A stretch of 64,000 nt of DNA from contig NZ_JAOZVW010000023.1 of assembly GCF_025869345.1 (NCBI RefSeq), positions 1-64,000 on the forward strand, given 5' to 3'. Shown piece after piece: positions 17,465 to 26,505 of this stretch; position 1 is the stretch's first letter; each line of letters begins with the position of its first letter. The translations under genes were made by a program, and so were the position numbers. A model generated the notes under the pieces. That model did not search any database, was not told the origin of the DNA, and saw only the letters and a list, made by a program, of their open reading frames with translations. This DNA is from Sphingopyxis sp. GTDB lineage: Bacteria > Pseudomonadota > Alphaproteobacteria > Sphingomonadales > Sphingomonadaceae.

Positions 17465-20400
17465 ATGCGTATCGCTACCGCCTTGATGACCGCCGCCGCG
17501 CCGCTCGCGCTCGCCGCCGCGCTGACCTTCGCCACGCCCGCCTGGGCCGATCCGACCGTGGACTGCAACGTCAACGCCGGCCCGGATGGGATTCCCGGTA
17601 ATGCGGACGATCCGATCGACACGCTGGAATGCGGGGTCGATGCGACGTCCTCCGCCACGCAAAGCACCGCCATCGGCAACGGGAGCACCGCCACCGGCTC
17701 CGCGAGCACTGCCGTCGGCAAGGCCAGCGAAGCCACCGGCGATTTCAGTACCGCAACCGGCAGCTTCAGCAACGCCACTGGCAACGGGAGCACCGCCACC
17801 GGGAATGGCAGCTTCGCCACGGGCACCGGAAGCACCGCTACCGGGAACGGCAGCGTCGCCAGCAAAAGCGGCAGCACCGCTACTGGCCAAATCAGCCTCG
17901 CCAGCGGCACTTTGGCCACCGCCACCGGCACGCAAAGCGCTGCTACCGCCCAGGACAGCACCGCCACCGGTGCCTATAGCCAGGCAAACGGAGAAGAGAG
18001 CACCGCCACCGGCCAAGGCAGTCTGGCCGACAAAGACTACAGCACCGCCACGGGTGCGCTCAGCATAGCCAGCGGCCTGAGCAGCACCGCCACCGGGGCG
18101 CTCAGCACCGCGAGCGGCCAGAACAGCACCGCCACAGGGATGTTTAGCATCGCCACAGGCCTGAGCAGCACGGCGCTCGGTCAAGCCGCCAAAGCCTCCG
18201 CCGATAACGCGGTCGCGTTGGGAGCATCCTCACTCGCCGATCAGGTAAACACCGTGTCGGTCGGCAGCGACGATCCCACGACCGGCTTCACCCGCCGCAT
18301 CGTCAACGTCGCCACCGGCACCGGAGCGACCGATGCCGTCAACGTCGCCCAGCTCGAGACCGCGATCGCGATGGTTGCGGGTGGGGCAAATCCCTTCATC
18401 GCCTTCTCCGCGGTCCCCACCGCGCCAGCTATCGCGAGTGGCAGCGAAACCGTAGCGATCGGTCAGAGCGCAGCCGCCACCGGCAATGAAAGCACCGCCA
18501 TCGGCACCTACAGCAGCGCCGGCGAGGTCGGAACCACGGCACTCGGGCACGCCAGCAACGCAAGCAGCCGAGGCAGCACTGCCGTCGGCGCTTCCAGCAC
18601 CGCCACCGGAACCAGCAGTACCGCCGCAGGGACGCTGAGCACCGCCAGCGGCGAGTATAGCACCGCTACCGGCGCGCTGAGCAGCGCCAGCGGTGAGTTC
18701 AGCACCGCCACCGGGGTGAGCAGCCTGGCGGACGGCGCCGAAAGCACCGCCACGGGCGAAGGGAGCCATGCCAGCGACTATAGCACCGCCACCGGCCGAC
18801 TGAGCGCTGCCACGGGCCTGTCCAGCACCGCCACCGGCCACAACAGCGTCGCGAGCGGAATAGCGAGCACCGCCACGGGTGCGGGCAGTCAAGCCGGCGG
18901 CGATTCTAGCACCGCCACGGGCGACCTCAGCATGGCCAGCGGCGACCAAAGCACCGCTGCCGGACAGAGCGCCACCGCCATCGGCTTCGCCAGTACGGCG
19001 CTCGGCCAAGGAGCCAATGCCTCAGGCATCAATGCCATTGCGCTCGGGGCTGGATCGGTCGCAGATCAGAAAGATACGGTATCGGTCGGCGCGTCGGGCG
19101 CAGAGCGCCGCGTCGTCAACGTGGCCACGGCCACGGCGGGGACCGACGCCGTCAACCTCGCCCAGCTCAACGCGGCGATCGCGATGGTTTCGGGCGGAAC
19201 CAACCCCTATTTCGCATATTCCTTTACCGGCGCGCCGGCTTCGGCGAGCGGCGTCTCGGCGATGGCGCTGGGTCAGGACGCGACTGCCGATGGCGACCAG
19301 GCAACGGCGATCGGGCCGGGAAGCGGCGCGAGCGGCGATTATAGCGTCGGCCTCGGTGCCCTCAGCAGCGCCGGGGGAGCGAGTTCCGTCGCGATCGGCG
19401 GCGCTGTCGATATTGGCGGCGGGGTCCTGGCAACCGCCAGCGCCGGCGGCCGGAACAGCACCGCTCTGGGTGCCGGCGCGGTCGCGTCGGCCGACGGCAG
19501 CGTCGCGCTCGGCGCGCAATCTGCTGCGGACCGGGCGGGCACCGTCTCGGTCGGCAGCGCCGGCACCGAACGGCAGATCGTCAACGTCGCCGCCGGCTCG
19601 CAGGCCACGGACGCGGTGAACCTCGGCCAGCTCGACGATGTAGCGACGACCGCCAGCACGGCCCTGGCGAATGCGACGGCAGCGCAGACCACAGCCGGTA
19701 CTGCGCTCACCAATGCGGCAACGGCGCAGGGTGCGGCGAACATGGCCCAAGACACCGCGGATACCGCGCTCACCAACGCGGCAACGGCGCAGGGTGCGGC
19801 GAACATAGCCCAAAGCACCGCGGATACCGCGCTTGCCAATGCGGCAACGGCGCAGGGTGCTGCGAACATAGCCCAAGGCACCGCGGACACCGCGCTTGCC
19901 AACGCGGCAACGGCGCAGGGTGCGGCGAACATGGCCCAAGGCACCGCGGATACCGCGCTTGCCAACGCGGCAACGGCGCAGGGTGCGGCGGACATGGCCC
20001 AAGGCACCGCGGATACCGCTCTTGCCAATGCCGCCGCGGCTCAGAGTACGGCGGACAGTGCGCTGACCGATGCAGCGACCGCGCAAGCGACCGCCGATCA
20101 GGCTTTCGCTGCCGGCCAAACCAACGCGGCAGCGATCCAGACCGTGCAGTCCACCGCCGATACCGCGCTCGCCAATGCCGCCGCGGCCCAATCCACCGCC
20201 GATACGGCGCTCGGCCGTGCGGACACCGCCCAGGCAGCGGCCGACACGGCACTTGCCGATGCAGCCACCGCGCAGAGCACGGCGAACATAGCGCGCATCG
20301 AAGCCGGGACCGCGCAAACGACCGCCGATACCGCCCTCGCCAACGCCGCTACCGCGCAGACCGCGGCCGACACCGCTCAGGCAACGGCCGACACGGCACT

Positions 20401-21655
20401 CACCGATGCAGCCACCGCGCAGGCCGCAGCCGGCGCCGCCCAGACAACGGCCGACACGGCGCTCGCCGATGCAGCGACCGCGCAGGGCACGGCCGATGTC
20501 GCACGCGAAGAGGCCGGAACCGCGCAGGCGACCGCGAATCAGGCGCTCGCCACCGGCCAGACCAACGCTGCGGCGATCCTGACCGTGCAAGCCACCGCCG
20601 ACACTGCGCTTACCAAGGCAGACACGGCGCTCGGCCATGCCGGTATGGCCCAGACGACGGCCGACACCGCGTCTACCAAGGCGGCGGCGGCGCAGACGAC
20701 GGCGAACGCCGCGCTCGCCGATGCAGCCTCCGCACGGGGCGCCGCCGACGCGGCCCTTACCCAGGCCGGGGCCGCACAGGTAACCGCCGATCTGGCGCTG
20801 ACGCGGACCGGCTATATCGCGGTGAACGGCAGCGGATCTGCCCCCGCCGCCGTCGGCGTCAACGCAATCGCGATCGGCGGGGCGGCCAGCGCGGCCAGTG
20901 ACGATGCCGTCGCGATCGGCACGGGCGCGAGCGCGTCCGACGGCCGGGCGGTGTCGATCGGCTATGGCAATCTCGCCTCGGGCAATGGCGCGGTCGCGAT
21001 CGGCGATCCCAATAGCGCCGCCGGGACCGGCGCAGTCGCTATCGGCGAGAACAACAGCGCCACCGGCATCGGCGCGGTCGCTCTCGGCAATGGCAACAGC
21101 GCCATGGGCGACGGTGCGATCGCGCTGGGCAACGGCGCGATGGCGAACGCGGCGGGCGCCGTCGCGATCGGCCCCGATGCCGAGGCGACACGGATCGGCC
21201 AGGTCGCGCTGGGCTCTGCGCACTCCACCTATACACTGTCCGGGATCGCCTCCGATGCCAGCCGGGCGGCGCAACAGGGCGCGGTCAACCTCGTCACCAC
21301 CGACCTCGCGGGCAATCTCGCGACGCTCGACCTCGACGTGGGCATGCTCACCAATGTCGGCGGCCGGATCGGCGCGCTGGAGGAGCATGTCGCCACGCTC
21401 GACACCGAGATCGGGCGGGGCTTCCGGCGCGCCAATGGCGGGATCGCGGCGGCAATGGCGATGGGCGGTACGGTGATGCCGCCGGACACCCGTTTGGCCA
21501 TCTCCTTCAACCTCGCCACCTATCGCGGCCAGCAGGGGTTTTCCGGCGCCGTGGTGGCGCGGATCACCGATCATGTCTGGGTCTCGGGCGGTTTCGCCGG
21601 TTCCACCGTGCGCGGCTCCACGGGCGGCCGCGCCGGCATCACCTTCGGCTGGTGA
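17465..21655 (+). CDS. Trimeric autotransporter adhesin (YadA-like)
   Basis: A 1396-residue surface protein. A signal peptide (MRIATALM...ATPAWA) is followed by a Cys-containing segment and three blocks of YadA-type head repeats (STATG/SxASG/AIG). Each block ends in a neck of the form VNVA...DAVNxxQL (near residues 290, 560 and 716). Next comes an alanine/threonine-rich coiled-coil stalk (~723-1116) with 21-residue tandem repeats, a further AIG-type head (~1117-1260), a neck (GAVNLVT), a short coiled coil (ALEEHVATLDTEI) and the C-terminal YadA anchor, which ends in ITFGW as expected for an outer-membrane barrel strand. Three chains should form one barrel and display the stalk for attachment or autoaggregation. 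The start has GGGAGA upstream. The ORF is intact despite its repeats. Confidence 0.93.
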   Translation: MRIATALMTAAAPLALAAALTFATPAWADPTVDCNVNAGPDGIPGNADDPIDTLECGVDATSSATQSTAIGNGSTATGSASTAVGKASEATGDFSTATGSFSNATGNGSTATGNGSFATGTGSTATGNGSVASKSGSTATGQISLASGTLATATGTQSAATAQDSTATGAYSQANGEESTATGQGSLADKDYSTATGALSIASGLSSTATGALSTASGQNSTATGMFSIATGLSSTALGQAAKASADNAVALGASSLADQVNTVSVGSDDPTTGFTRRIVNVATGTGATDAVNVAQLETAIAMVAGGANPFIAFSAVPTAPAIASGSETVAIGQSAAATGNESTAIGTYSSAGEVGTTALGHASNASSRGSTAVGASSTATGTSSTAAGTLSTASGEYSTATGALSSASGEFSTATGVSSLADGAESTATGEGSHASDYSTATGRLSAATGLSSTATGHNSVASGIASTATGAGSQAGGDSSTATGDLSMASGDQSTAAGQSATAIGFASTALGQGANASGINAIALGAGSVADQKDTVSVGASGAERRVVNVATATAGTDAVNLAQLNAAIAMVSGGTNPYFAYSFTGAPASASGVSAMALGQDATADGDQATAIGPGSGASGDYSVGLGALSSAGGASSVAIGGAVDIGGGVLATASAGGRNSTALGAGAVASADGSVALGAQSAADRAGTVSVGSAGTERQIVNVAAGSQATDAVNLGQLDDVATTASTALANATAAQTTAGTALTNAATAQGAANMAQDTADTALTNAATAQGAANIAQSTADTALANAATAQGAANIAQGTADTALANAATAQGAANMAQGTADTALANAATAQGAADMAQGTADTALANAAAAQSTADSALTDAATAQATADQAFAAGQTNAAAIQTVQSTADTALANAAAAQSTADTALGRADTAQAAADTALADAATAQSTANIARIEAGTAQTTADTALANAATAQTAADTAQATADTALTDAATAQAAAGAAQTTADTALADAATAQGTADVAREEAGTAQATANQALATGQTNAAAILTVQATADTALTKADTALGHAGMAQTTADTASTKAAAAQTTANAALADAASARGAADAALTQAGAAQVTADLALTRTGYIAVNGSGSAPAAVGVNAIAIGGAASAASDDAVAIGTGASASDGRAVSIGYGNLASGNGAVAIGDPNSAAGTGAVAIGENNSATGIGAVALGNGNSAMGDGAIALGNGAMANAAGAVAIGPDAEATRIGQVALGSAHSTYTLSGIASDASRAAQQGAVNLVTTDLAGNLATLDLDVGMLTNVGGRIGALEEHVATLDTEIGRGFRRANGGIAAAMAMGGTVMPPDTRLAISFNLATYRGQQGFSGAVVARITDHVWVSGGFAGSTVRGSTGGRAGITFGW
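19712..20026 (+). repeat. Five tandem 63-bp units in the adhesin stalk
   Basis: Units begin at 19712, 19775, 19838, 19901 and 19964 and encode NAATAQGAANMAQGTADTAL-type 21-mers (three heptads), differing at only a few bases. Degenerate copies continue to about 20800. Such near-identity suggests recent duplication and possible copy-number change by slippage or recombination, always in frame. Confidence 0.9.
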
Positions 21656-21686
21656 CGACGGCCGCATCCGCAAAGGAAAGCGAACG

Positions 21687-22028
21687 ATGGCGAAAAAGAT
21701 CGATCTTCATCCCGGCGAAACCGAGATCGGCGTCTGGACCCTGTTCTATCTGCCTCCCTATGGCGGCAAGTTCAACGGCACGCTCACCGTCACCGACCGC
21801 CGGCTGATCTACGACGCCTCCGATGACGCCAGCTTCAGCGGCGTGCTCGCCAACAAGACGGCGAGCGGCCGGCTGGAGATCGCCAAGACCGAGATCCGCG
21901 ACATCGAGGTCACGCGCAGCCTGTTCCACAAACGCGCGCTGCTGACGCTCGCCGATGGCAGTTTCCACATGTTCGACCGCGGCGCGATGAGCATCGACAA
22001 GGTCGCCGCAGCGATGGAGGCGCATTGA
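21687..22028 (+). CDS. Small PH/GRAM-like domain protein
   Basis: A 113-residue soluble protein starting MAKKIDLHPGE, with AAGGAAAG as ribosome-binding site. It has no signal peptide or membrane segment. The pattern GETEIGVWTLFYLPP...GTLTVTDRRLIYDA...IEVTRSLFHKRALLTLADGSFHMFD resembles bacterial PH/GRAM folds, where a first strand, a TDRRLIY strand and a final helix recur. It starts 31 bases after the adhesin gene and is probably co-transcribed with it. A role in adhesin expression or membrane-lipid binding is only a guess. Confidence 0.6.
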   Translation: MAKKIDLHPGETEIGVWTLFYLPPYGGKFNGTLTVTDRRLIYDASDDASFSGVLANKTASGRLEIAKTEIRDIEVTRSLFHKRALLTLADGSFHMFDRGAMSIDKVAAAMEAH

Positions 22029-22077
22029 TATGCCGGTTCGCGGCGGCCTTTCCGTCGTGCTCGTTCGGACGCCCCCC

Positions 22078-23634
22078 TCAGGTGCGCCGGTAATCGGGCT
22101 GCACGCCCGTCTCGCGCCAATAGCGTTCGAGGCCCAGCTCCTCGGTCAGGCGACGAAAGCGCCGATCCGTGCGCATAGCCCGGGTGGAAGGAAGGAACAA
22201 TATGCCTGTTTCGCGATCCTCGAGCGCGGAATAATAGTTCGAGCCTGGGCCATTTCGTTCCGGTATCGTGAAACCGCGCCCGAAGAAAAAGGCATCCGCC
22301 AGCACAAAGGCCTCGTCGACCAGGCCGAGCGCGGCGAAACATTCGACCATCTTGCCTGCGTAGCCCCAGCTCGAACGCGCCAGCTCCATCCCTTCCGCCG
22401 CAAAACGGGCTATGTCGTTCGGCGGGCGGTTCTCGAACAGATACGCGATCCGGCCGAGGCGGTCCCAATCCCCCTGGACCGGACGACCCGAGCGGTCGGC
22501 GATCAGCGCGGCGGCGGCACCCGCCCGGCCGCTGAACAAATAGATATTGTAGCGCAGGAAAAAGATGTTGGAATGCGTCGGATAGAGGGCGACCGCCTCC
22601 GCGATACGCCGATCCGCTTCCTCCAGACGGCCGGCCGCCCACAAGGCTTCGATCAGATAATAATATTCGCCGGGTTCCAGCGTCCGCCGACGGTTGCCGC
22701 CGCCCATGCGGCCCAATATGTCCGCAGCCTCCGCGAACCGGCCGACCATACCCAATATGTAGCCGAGCGTGACGCGGAACAGATCCTCCTCCGGACGAGC
22801 GCGCCCCGCGCCTCGCAGCGCGCGCTCGATTTCCAGCCAGTGGCCGCGCCACGGCCGGGCAAAGGCCAGCGCGACCCGGGCCATGCCGTTGCCGGGGTCG
22901 ATGGCGAACGCGCGCGCCGCGGCGGCGCGGGCGCGGTCGCGGCGCGCCTCTCGCTCCCCGGCGGGATAGTAATGCGACGAATAGGCATAGACGAAGCCCA
23001 GCGCGCCCCAGCCGTCGGCATAATCGGGCGCCAGCTCCACCACATGCCGGAACAGGCCCGCGGCCTCGATCTGCGCATCGCGGTTGCCTTGGAACATCAT
23101 CGTCCAGCCCCGCCCCATCAGCCCCTGGACCTCGGGCGAAACGGCGGGGGGCGCGGCACGCCGGTACAGCCAGGCGCCGCCGGCCAAAGCGGCGATACCC
23201 AGCGCCGCCCCGCCCAATGCGAAACCGCGCCGCGTCGGACGCGCAGCCGGCGATGGCGCGCGCCCCGGCGGCAAGACAGACGAAGCCGCCTCGCGCCCTT
23301 CTTCGACAAGCCGGTAACCGATCTTGGTGATCGTCTCGATCACAAAGCTGCCCGCACCGATGCCGTCCGCTGCCTTGCGAAGACGGGAGATGACGCGATT
23401 GATCGCATCGTCGCCGACGATCCGGCCGTCCCAGCAGGAGCGGGTCAACTCGTCGCGCGTCACGATACCGCCATCGGTCCGGTGGAGCGCGATCAATACC
23501 TGCATCACCCGATGTTCCAGCACCTCGCGCTGCCCGTCTTCGCGCCTGAGCTCGCGCCGCGCCGGCGACACCGACAGCCTGCCGATAACGAGGTCGGCTT
23601 CGTGCGCCAGATCTATCCGCTCCGCAGACCCCAT
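22078..23634 (-). CDS. CadC-like winged-helix regulator with membrane helix and TPR-like C-terminus
   Basis: A 518-residue protein. Residues ~15-112 form an OmpR-type winged helix (LEHRVMQVLIALHRTDGGIVTRDEL, then GDDAINRVISRLRKAADG and TKIGYRL). A proline-rich linker leads to one transmembrane helix (FALGGAALGIAALAGGAWLY) preceded by TRRGF, which mimics a twin-arginine motif. The rest is alpha-helical with TPR-like repeats (GWGALGFVYAY, ARAAAARAFAIDPGN). The layout is that of ToxR/CadC-type membrane one-component regulators. It converges on the adhesin/PH operon, so it may sense envelope state and control it; that is inference. Confidence 0.8.
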   Translation of the reverse strand: MGSAERIDLAHEADLVIGRLSVSPARRELRREDGQREVLEHRVMQVLIALHRTDGGIVTRDELTRSCWDGRIVGDDAINRVISRLRKAADGIGAGSFVIETITKIGYRLVEEGREAASSVLPPGRAPSPAARPTRRGFALGGAALGIAALAGGAWLYRRAAPPAVSPEVQGLMGRGWTMMFQGNRDAQIEAAGLFRHVVELAPDYADGWGALGFVYAYSSHYYPAGEREARRDRARAAAARAFAIDPGNGMARVALAFARPWRGHWLEIERALRGAGRARPEEDLFRVTLGYILGMVGRFAEAADILGRMGGGNRRRTLEPGEYYYLIEALWAAGRLEEADRRIAEAVALYPTHSNIFFLRYNIYLFSGRAGAAAALIADRSGRPVQGDWDRLGRIAYLFENRPPNDIARFAAEGMELARSSWGYAGKMVECFAALGLVDEAFVLADAFFFGRGFTIPERNGPGSNYYSALEDRETGILFLPSTRAMRTDRRFRRLTEELGLERYWRETGVQPDYRRT

Positions 23635-23742
23635 GCTCCCTCCCGGTCCCTGCCCGGCGCGAATCTATCGAACCTCGGCCCAAGCGTCGAGTCCGCGTTG
23701 CCGATGCCAGCCCGTGACGCAGTCAAATGAAATGGATTGAGT

Positions 23743-24339
23743 ATGCGCCATATATCGCCCGATAATCAGTCGATGCGGCTGCTGAAATCCTATCTTGCCG
23801 CTTATCGCACGCTTCACGACGCCGGTCCCACCGCCGAACTCGCGCACCGCGTCGCGATCCATGTCGCCGATCTGGTCGCACTGGCGGCGGGAACGAACAG
23901 CGATGCGACCGGGACCGCATCGGGGCGCGAACTGCACGCCGCGCGACTGGATGCGATCAAGCATTGGACGCTCGCCCGCCTCACTTCGCCCAGTCTCAAC
24001 ATCGCCGCGGCTGCCGCGGCAGCCGGATTGAGTACGCGGTCGGTTCAATTGCTATTCAAGGCCGACGGCGCGACCTTTACCGGGTTCGTTCTGCGCGAGC
24101 GGCTGACGCTGGCGCACCGCCGCCTGTCGATGCCCCGGCTTCAGAAAGGGACGATTACCGAGATCGCCTATGATTGCGGCTTCGGCGATTTGAGCTATTT
24201 CACGAACAGCTTTCGCAAGGCCTATGGCGAAACGCCGTCCGAAGTGCGGCACGGGGCCTTTGCCGCCCCCGGCGCTCCTTCGCGGCCTGCCGACAGGATG
24301 GTCATTCCCCCTTCAACAGACTCGCGCCGTCTTCGATGA
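23743..24339 (+). CDS. AraC-family regulator, C-terminal half only
   Basis: About 198 residues holding a complete AraC double helix-turn-helix: LNIAAAAAAAGLSTRSVQLLFKADGATFTGFVLRERL, then TEIAYDCGFGDLSYFTNSFRKAYGETPSEVR. The family it resembles is normally over 300 residues, with an N-terminal AraC-binding domain. Here the match begins at once with SMRLLKSYLAAYRT and an in-frame stop lies just upstream, so the sensing domain is missing. It is either a remnant or a constitutive DNA-binding fragment. The 3' end overlaps the convergent DUF3828 gene by 38 bases. Confidence 0.7.
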   Translation: MRHISPDNQSMRLLKSYLAAYRTLHDAGPTAELAHRVAIHVADLVALAAGTNSDATGTASGRELHAARLDAIKHWTLARLTSPSLNIAAAAAAAGLSTRSVQLLFKADGATFTGFVLRERLTLAHRRLSMPRLQKGTITEIAYDCGFGDLSYFTNSFRKAYGETPSEVRHGAFAAPGAPSRPADRMVIPPSTDSRRLR

Positions 24340-24733
24340 TATCGCCGACGAACCAGCGGCCGCCGCGACGGACGAGCAGCAGCGTCACGCTGTGATGCTC
24401 GCCGAAATTGTCGAAATCGACCTGCGCCGCAGCCCCGCCTTTGCGTTCGACGAGCGACGCGATGCGATAGGTGAAGTCGCCGGTGTCCTGACAGCTGCAT
24501 AAGGGATCGTAACCGAGGCCGAGGTCGCCATCGCTCTGCCGGCGGATCGACCGCCGTAATTCGGGGGTATAAAGTCTATCCAGGTCGGGAACATCATCAT
24601 GGACATAAGCGGTATAGATCCTGCCGATCAGCGCCTGCGCGCCCGCCAAATCCGATCCCGGCTGCGCCGCCGCGGCCACGGCGAGAGAGCCGCCGGACAC
24701 GAGGGCCAGCAAGAGCATTTCGACGTTTCGCAT
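24302..24733 (-). CDS. DUF3828-type exported protein
   Basis: A 143-residue protein starting MRNVEMLLLALVSGG with a cleavable signal peptide (cut after AAA) and a good AAGGGAAG ribosome-binding site. The mature part has YTPELRRSIRR, DPLCSCQDTGDFTY and a final RRGGRWFVGDIIEDGASLL, the pattern of DUF3828 lumicin-like periplasmic proteins. Function unknown. It is divergent from the HerA-like ATPase gene and overlaps the truncated araC gene tail to tail. Confidence 0.7.
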   Translation of the reverse strand: MRNVEMLLLALVSGGSLAVAAAAQPGSDLAGAQALIGRIYTAYVHDDVPDLDRLYTPELRRSIRRQSDGDLGLGYDPLCSCQDTGDFTYRIASLVERKGGAAAQVDFDNFGEHHSVTLLLVRRGGRWFVGDIIEDGASLLKGE

Positions 24734-24952
24734 GACTTCCCTTTCATCGCATGACCGCAAGACCATCTGTTCTGGCCGGTGATTTGTCTTGGGCCGCGGC
24801 GAAGGCCGCCTTTCTCTCATGCGAAAGAATCCCGGATGATGACGCCTCGGTCCGCGCGATCCGGTCCGTTCCCCCCTTTGCTCCCCTACATTTCCAGCCT
24901 TCGGGCGGCTGGCCTGTTGTCAAGCCGGTGGCCGCCCGATAGGGCTCGCGCC

Positions 24953-26413
24953 GTGAACAGCAGCATCGAAATCGGAACCGACGACCGGGGCAGCGCCGTT
25001 CACGTCAATGTGCAGGAATTGCTCGCGACGCGCCTGCTCGTCCAGGGCAATTCGGGGTCGGGCAAGTCGCACCTGCTGCGCCGCCTGCTCGAAGAGAGCG
25101 CGGGACTCGTCCAGCAGGTGGTGATCGATCCCGAGGGCGATTTCGTCACGCTGGCAGACCGCTACAACCACATCGTCGTCAACGCGGGCGACTATAGCGA
25201 GCGCGAGATCGCCGCGATGGGCGCGCGCATCCGCGAGCATCGCGCCTCGGTGATCGTGGCGCTCGACACGCTCGACATCGAGGCGCAGATGAGCTGCGCT
25301 GCGGTGTTTCTCAATGCCCTGTTCGATGCGCCGCGCGAGCACTGGTTTCCCGCGCTCGTCGTCGTCGACGAAGCGCAGATGTTCGCGCCGAGCGCGTCGG
25401 GCGACGTCTCCGACACCGTCCGCCGCGCGAGCCTGTCGGCGATGACGAACCTGATGTGCCGCGGCCGCAAGCGCGGCCTCGCGGGCGCGATCGCGACGCA
25501 GCGACTTGCCAAGCTCGCCAAGAATGTCGCGGCCGAGGCGAGCAATTTCCTGATGGGCCGCACCTTCCTCGACATCGACATGGCGCGCGCCGCCGACCTG
25601 CTCGGCATGGAGCGGCGGCAAGCCGAGGCGATCCGCGACCTCGAACGCGGGCATTTCCTGGGGCTCGGCCCGGCGATCTCGCGGCGCCCGGTCGCGGTGA
25701 AGATCGGCTCGACCGAAACCGCGACGCGCGCCGGGACGCACGGCCTGCTGCCGCTGCCGAGCGCCGAGCCGCAGGACATGCGGACGATGCTGTTCGCCGA
25801 ACTCGAAACGCAGCCGCTCCCGACGCCGGCGCCCGCGCCGAAGCCGGTCGCGGCGCAGGAGTTGATCCAGCGCTTCGCCGAGCAGGATGCGGATGACGAA
25901 GCCCCCGTAGCGGCGCCGACTTTATTCCCCAAAGCCGACGTGCCCGATGCCGAGCCGGCGATCGTCGCCGCGCTCGAAGACATGCTCGCCGACCCCGATT
26001 GTGCCTTTCACCCCGAATCCTTTCTCTATCAGGATTTCTCGGTGCGCTGCCGGATGCAAAAGCTGGGGCGGGTGCCGCTCGATCTCGCGCAGTTTCGCAA
26101 ACGGTTCGCGCTGGCGAAGGGCGGCATCTTCGACCCCGCCGACGACAAATGGCGCGAGCTTCTGGCCGCCGCGAACCGGCTCCCCGACGACATGCTCGCG
26201 CCATTCGTGCAGATCGCGCGCGCCGCGATCGAAGGCAGCCCTTGCCCCGACGACGACGCGCTCGGCCGCGCCTATGGCACGCGCTCGCCGGGCCGCATCC
26301 GGCGGCTCGTCGACTATATGGAAAAGCAGGGCGCGATCGTCGTGCGCTCCGATTTCGGCGGTCGGCGCTCGATCGGCATCCCCGAATTGGGGCTCAGCAC
26401 CGAGGCGGAATAG
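24953..26413 (+). CDS. HerA-like ATPase (DUF87)
   Basis: A 486-residue ATPase with Walker A GNSGSGKSHLL near residue 30, Walker B ALVVVDEAQMF, and a sensor region AIATQRLAKLAKNVAAEASNFLMGR typical of the HerA/VirB4-like DUF87 group. A low-complexity proline/alanine linker (~290) leads to a C-terminal domain of about 170 residues that I do not recognise. I choose a GTG start (VNSSIEIGTDD) because the 58 residues before it in the track ORF look non-coding. HerA-like proteins translocate DNA or act in defence and repair, but no NurA nuclease or other defence gene is adjacent, so the role is open. Confidence 0.75.
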   Translation: MNSSIEIGTDDRGSAVHVNVQELLATRLLVQGNSGSGKSHLLRRLLEESAGLVQQVVIDPEGDFVTLADRYNHIVVNAGDYSEREIAAMGARIREHRASVIVALDTLDIEAQMSCAAVFLNALFDAPREHWFPALVVVDEAQMFAPSASGDVSDTVRRASLSAMTNLMCRGRKRGLAGAIATQRLAKLAKNVAAEASNFLMGRTFLDIDMARAADLLGMERRQAEAIRDLERGHFLGLGPAISRRPVAVKIGSTETATRAGTHGLLPLPSAEPQDMRTMLFAELETQPLPTPAPAPKPVAAQELIQRFAEQDADDEAPVAAPTLFPKADVPDAEPAIVAALEDMLADPDCAFHPESFLYQDFSVRCRMQKLGRVPLDLAQFRKRFALAKGGIFDPADDKWRELLAAANRLPDDMLAPFVQIARAAIEGSPCPDDDALGRAYGTRSPGRIRRLVDYMEKQGAIVVRSDFGGRRSIGIPELGLSTEAE

Positions 26414-26430
26414 GCTGGCCGTCTTACTTG

Positions 26431-26504
26431 CTCCCCCCGCGAAGGCGGGGGTCCAGCGTCGCCTGGCGCCATCTCGCTCTGGATCCCCGCCTTCGCGGGG
26501 AAAC
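26431..26504. repeat. Palindromic intergenic repeat, family B, copy 3
   Basis: Arms CCCCCGCGAAGGCGGGGGTCCAG and CTGGATCCCCGCCTTCGCGGGG. It lies between the convergent ends of the ATPase and DUF2236 genes, two bases from the DUF2236 stop codon, and may terminate both. Confidence 0.85.
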
Positions 26505-26505
26505 A

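Noticed and set aside
19712-20026. Possible CRISPR array
   Set aside because: Units are 63 bp, contiguous, without spacers, and encode in-frame heptad repeats.
19022-21673. 883-residue minus-strand ORF opposite the adhesin
   Set aside because: Its Gly/Arg repeats simply mirror the adhesin's Ala/Thr repeat DNA; no signal, start or domain supports it.
22078-23634. Twin-arginine export signal (TRRGF) in the CadC-like regulator
   Set aside because: It lies after a cytoplasmic DNA-binding domain, over 100 residues from the N-terminus, so it is better read as the positive flank of a membrane helix.
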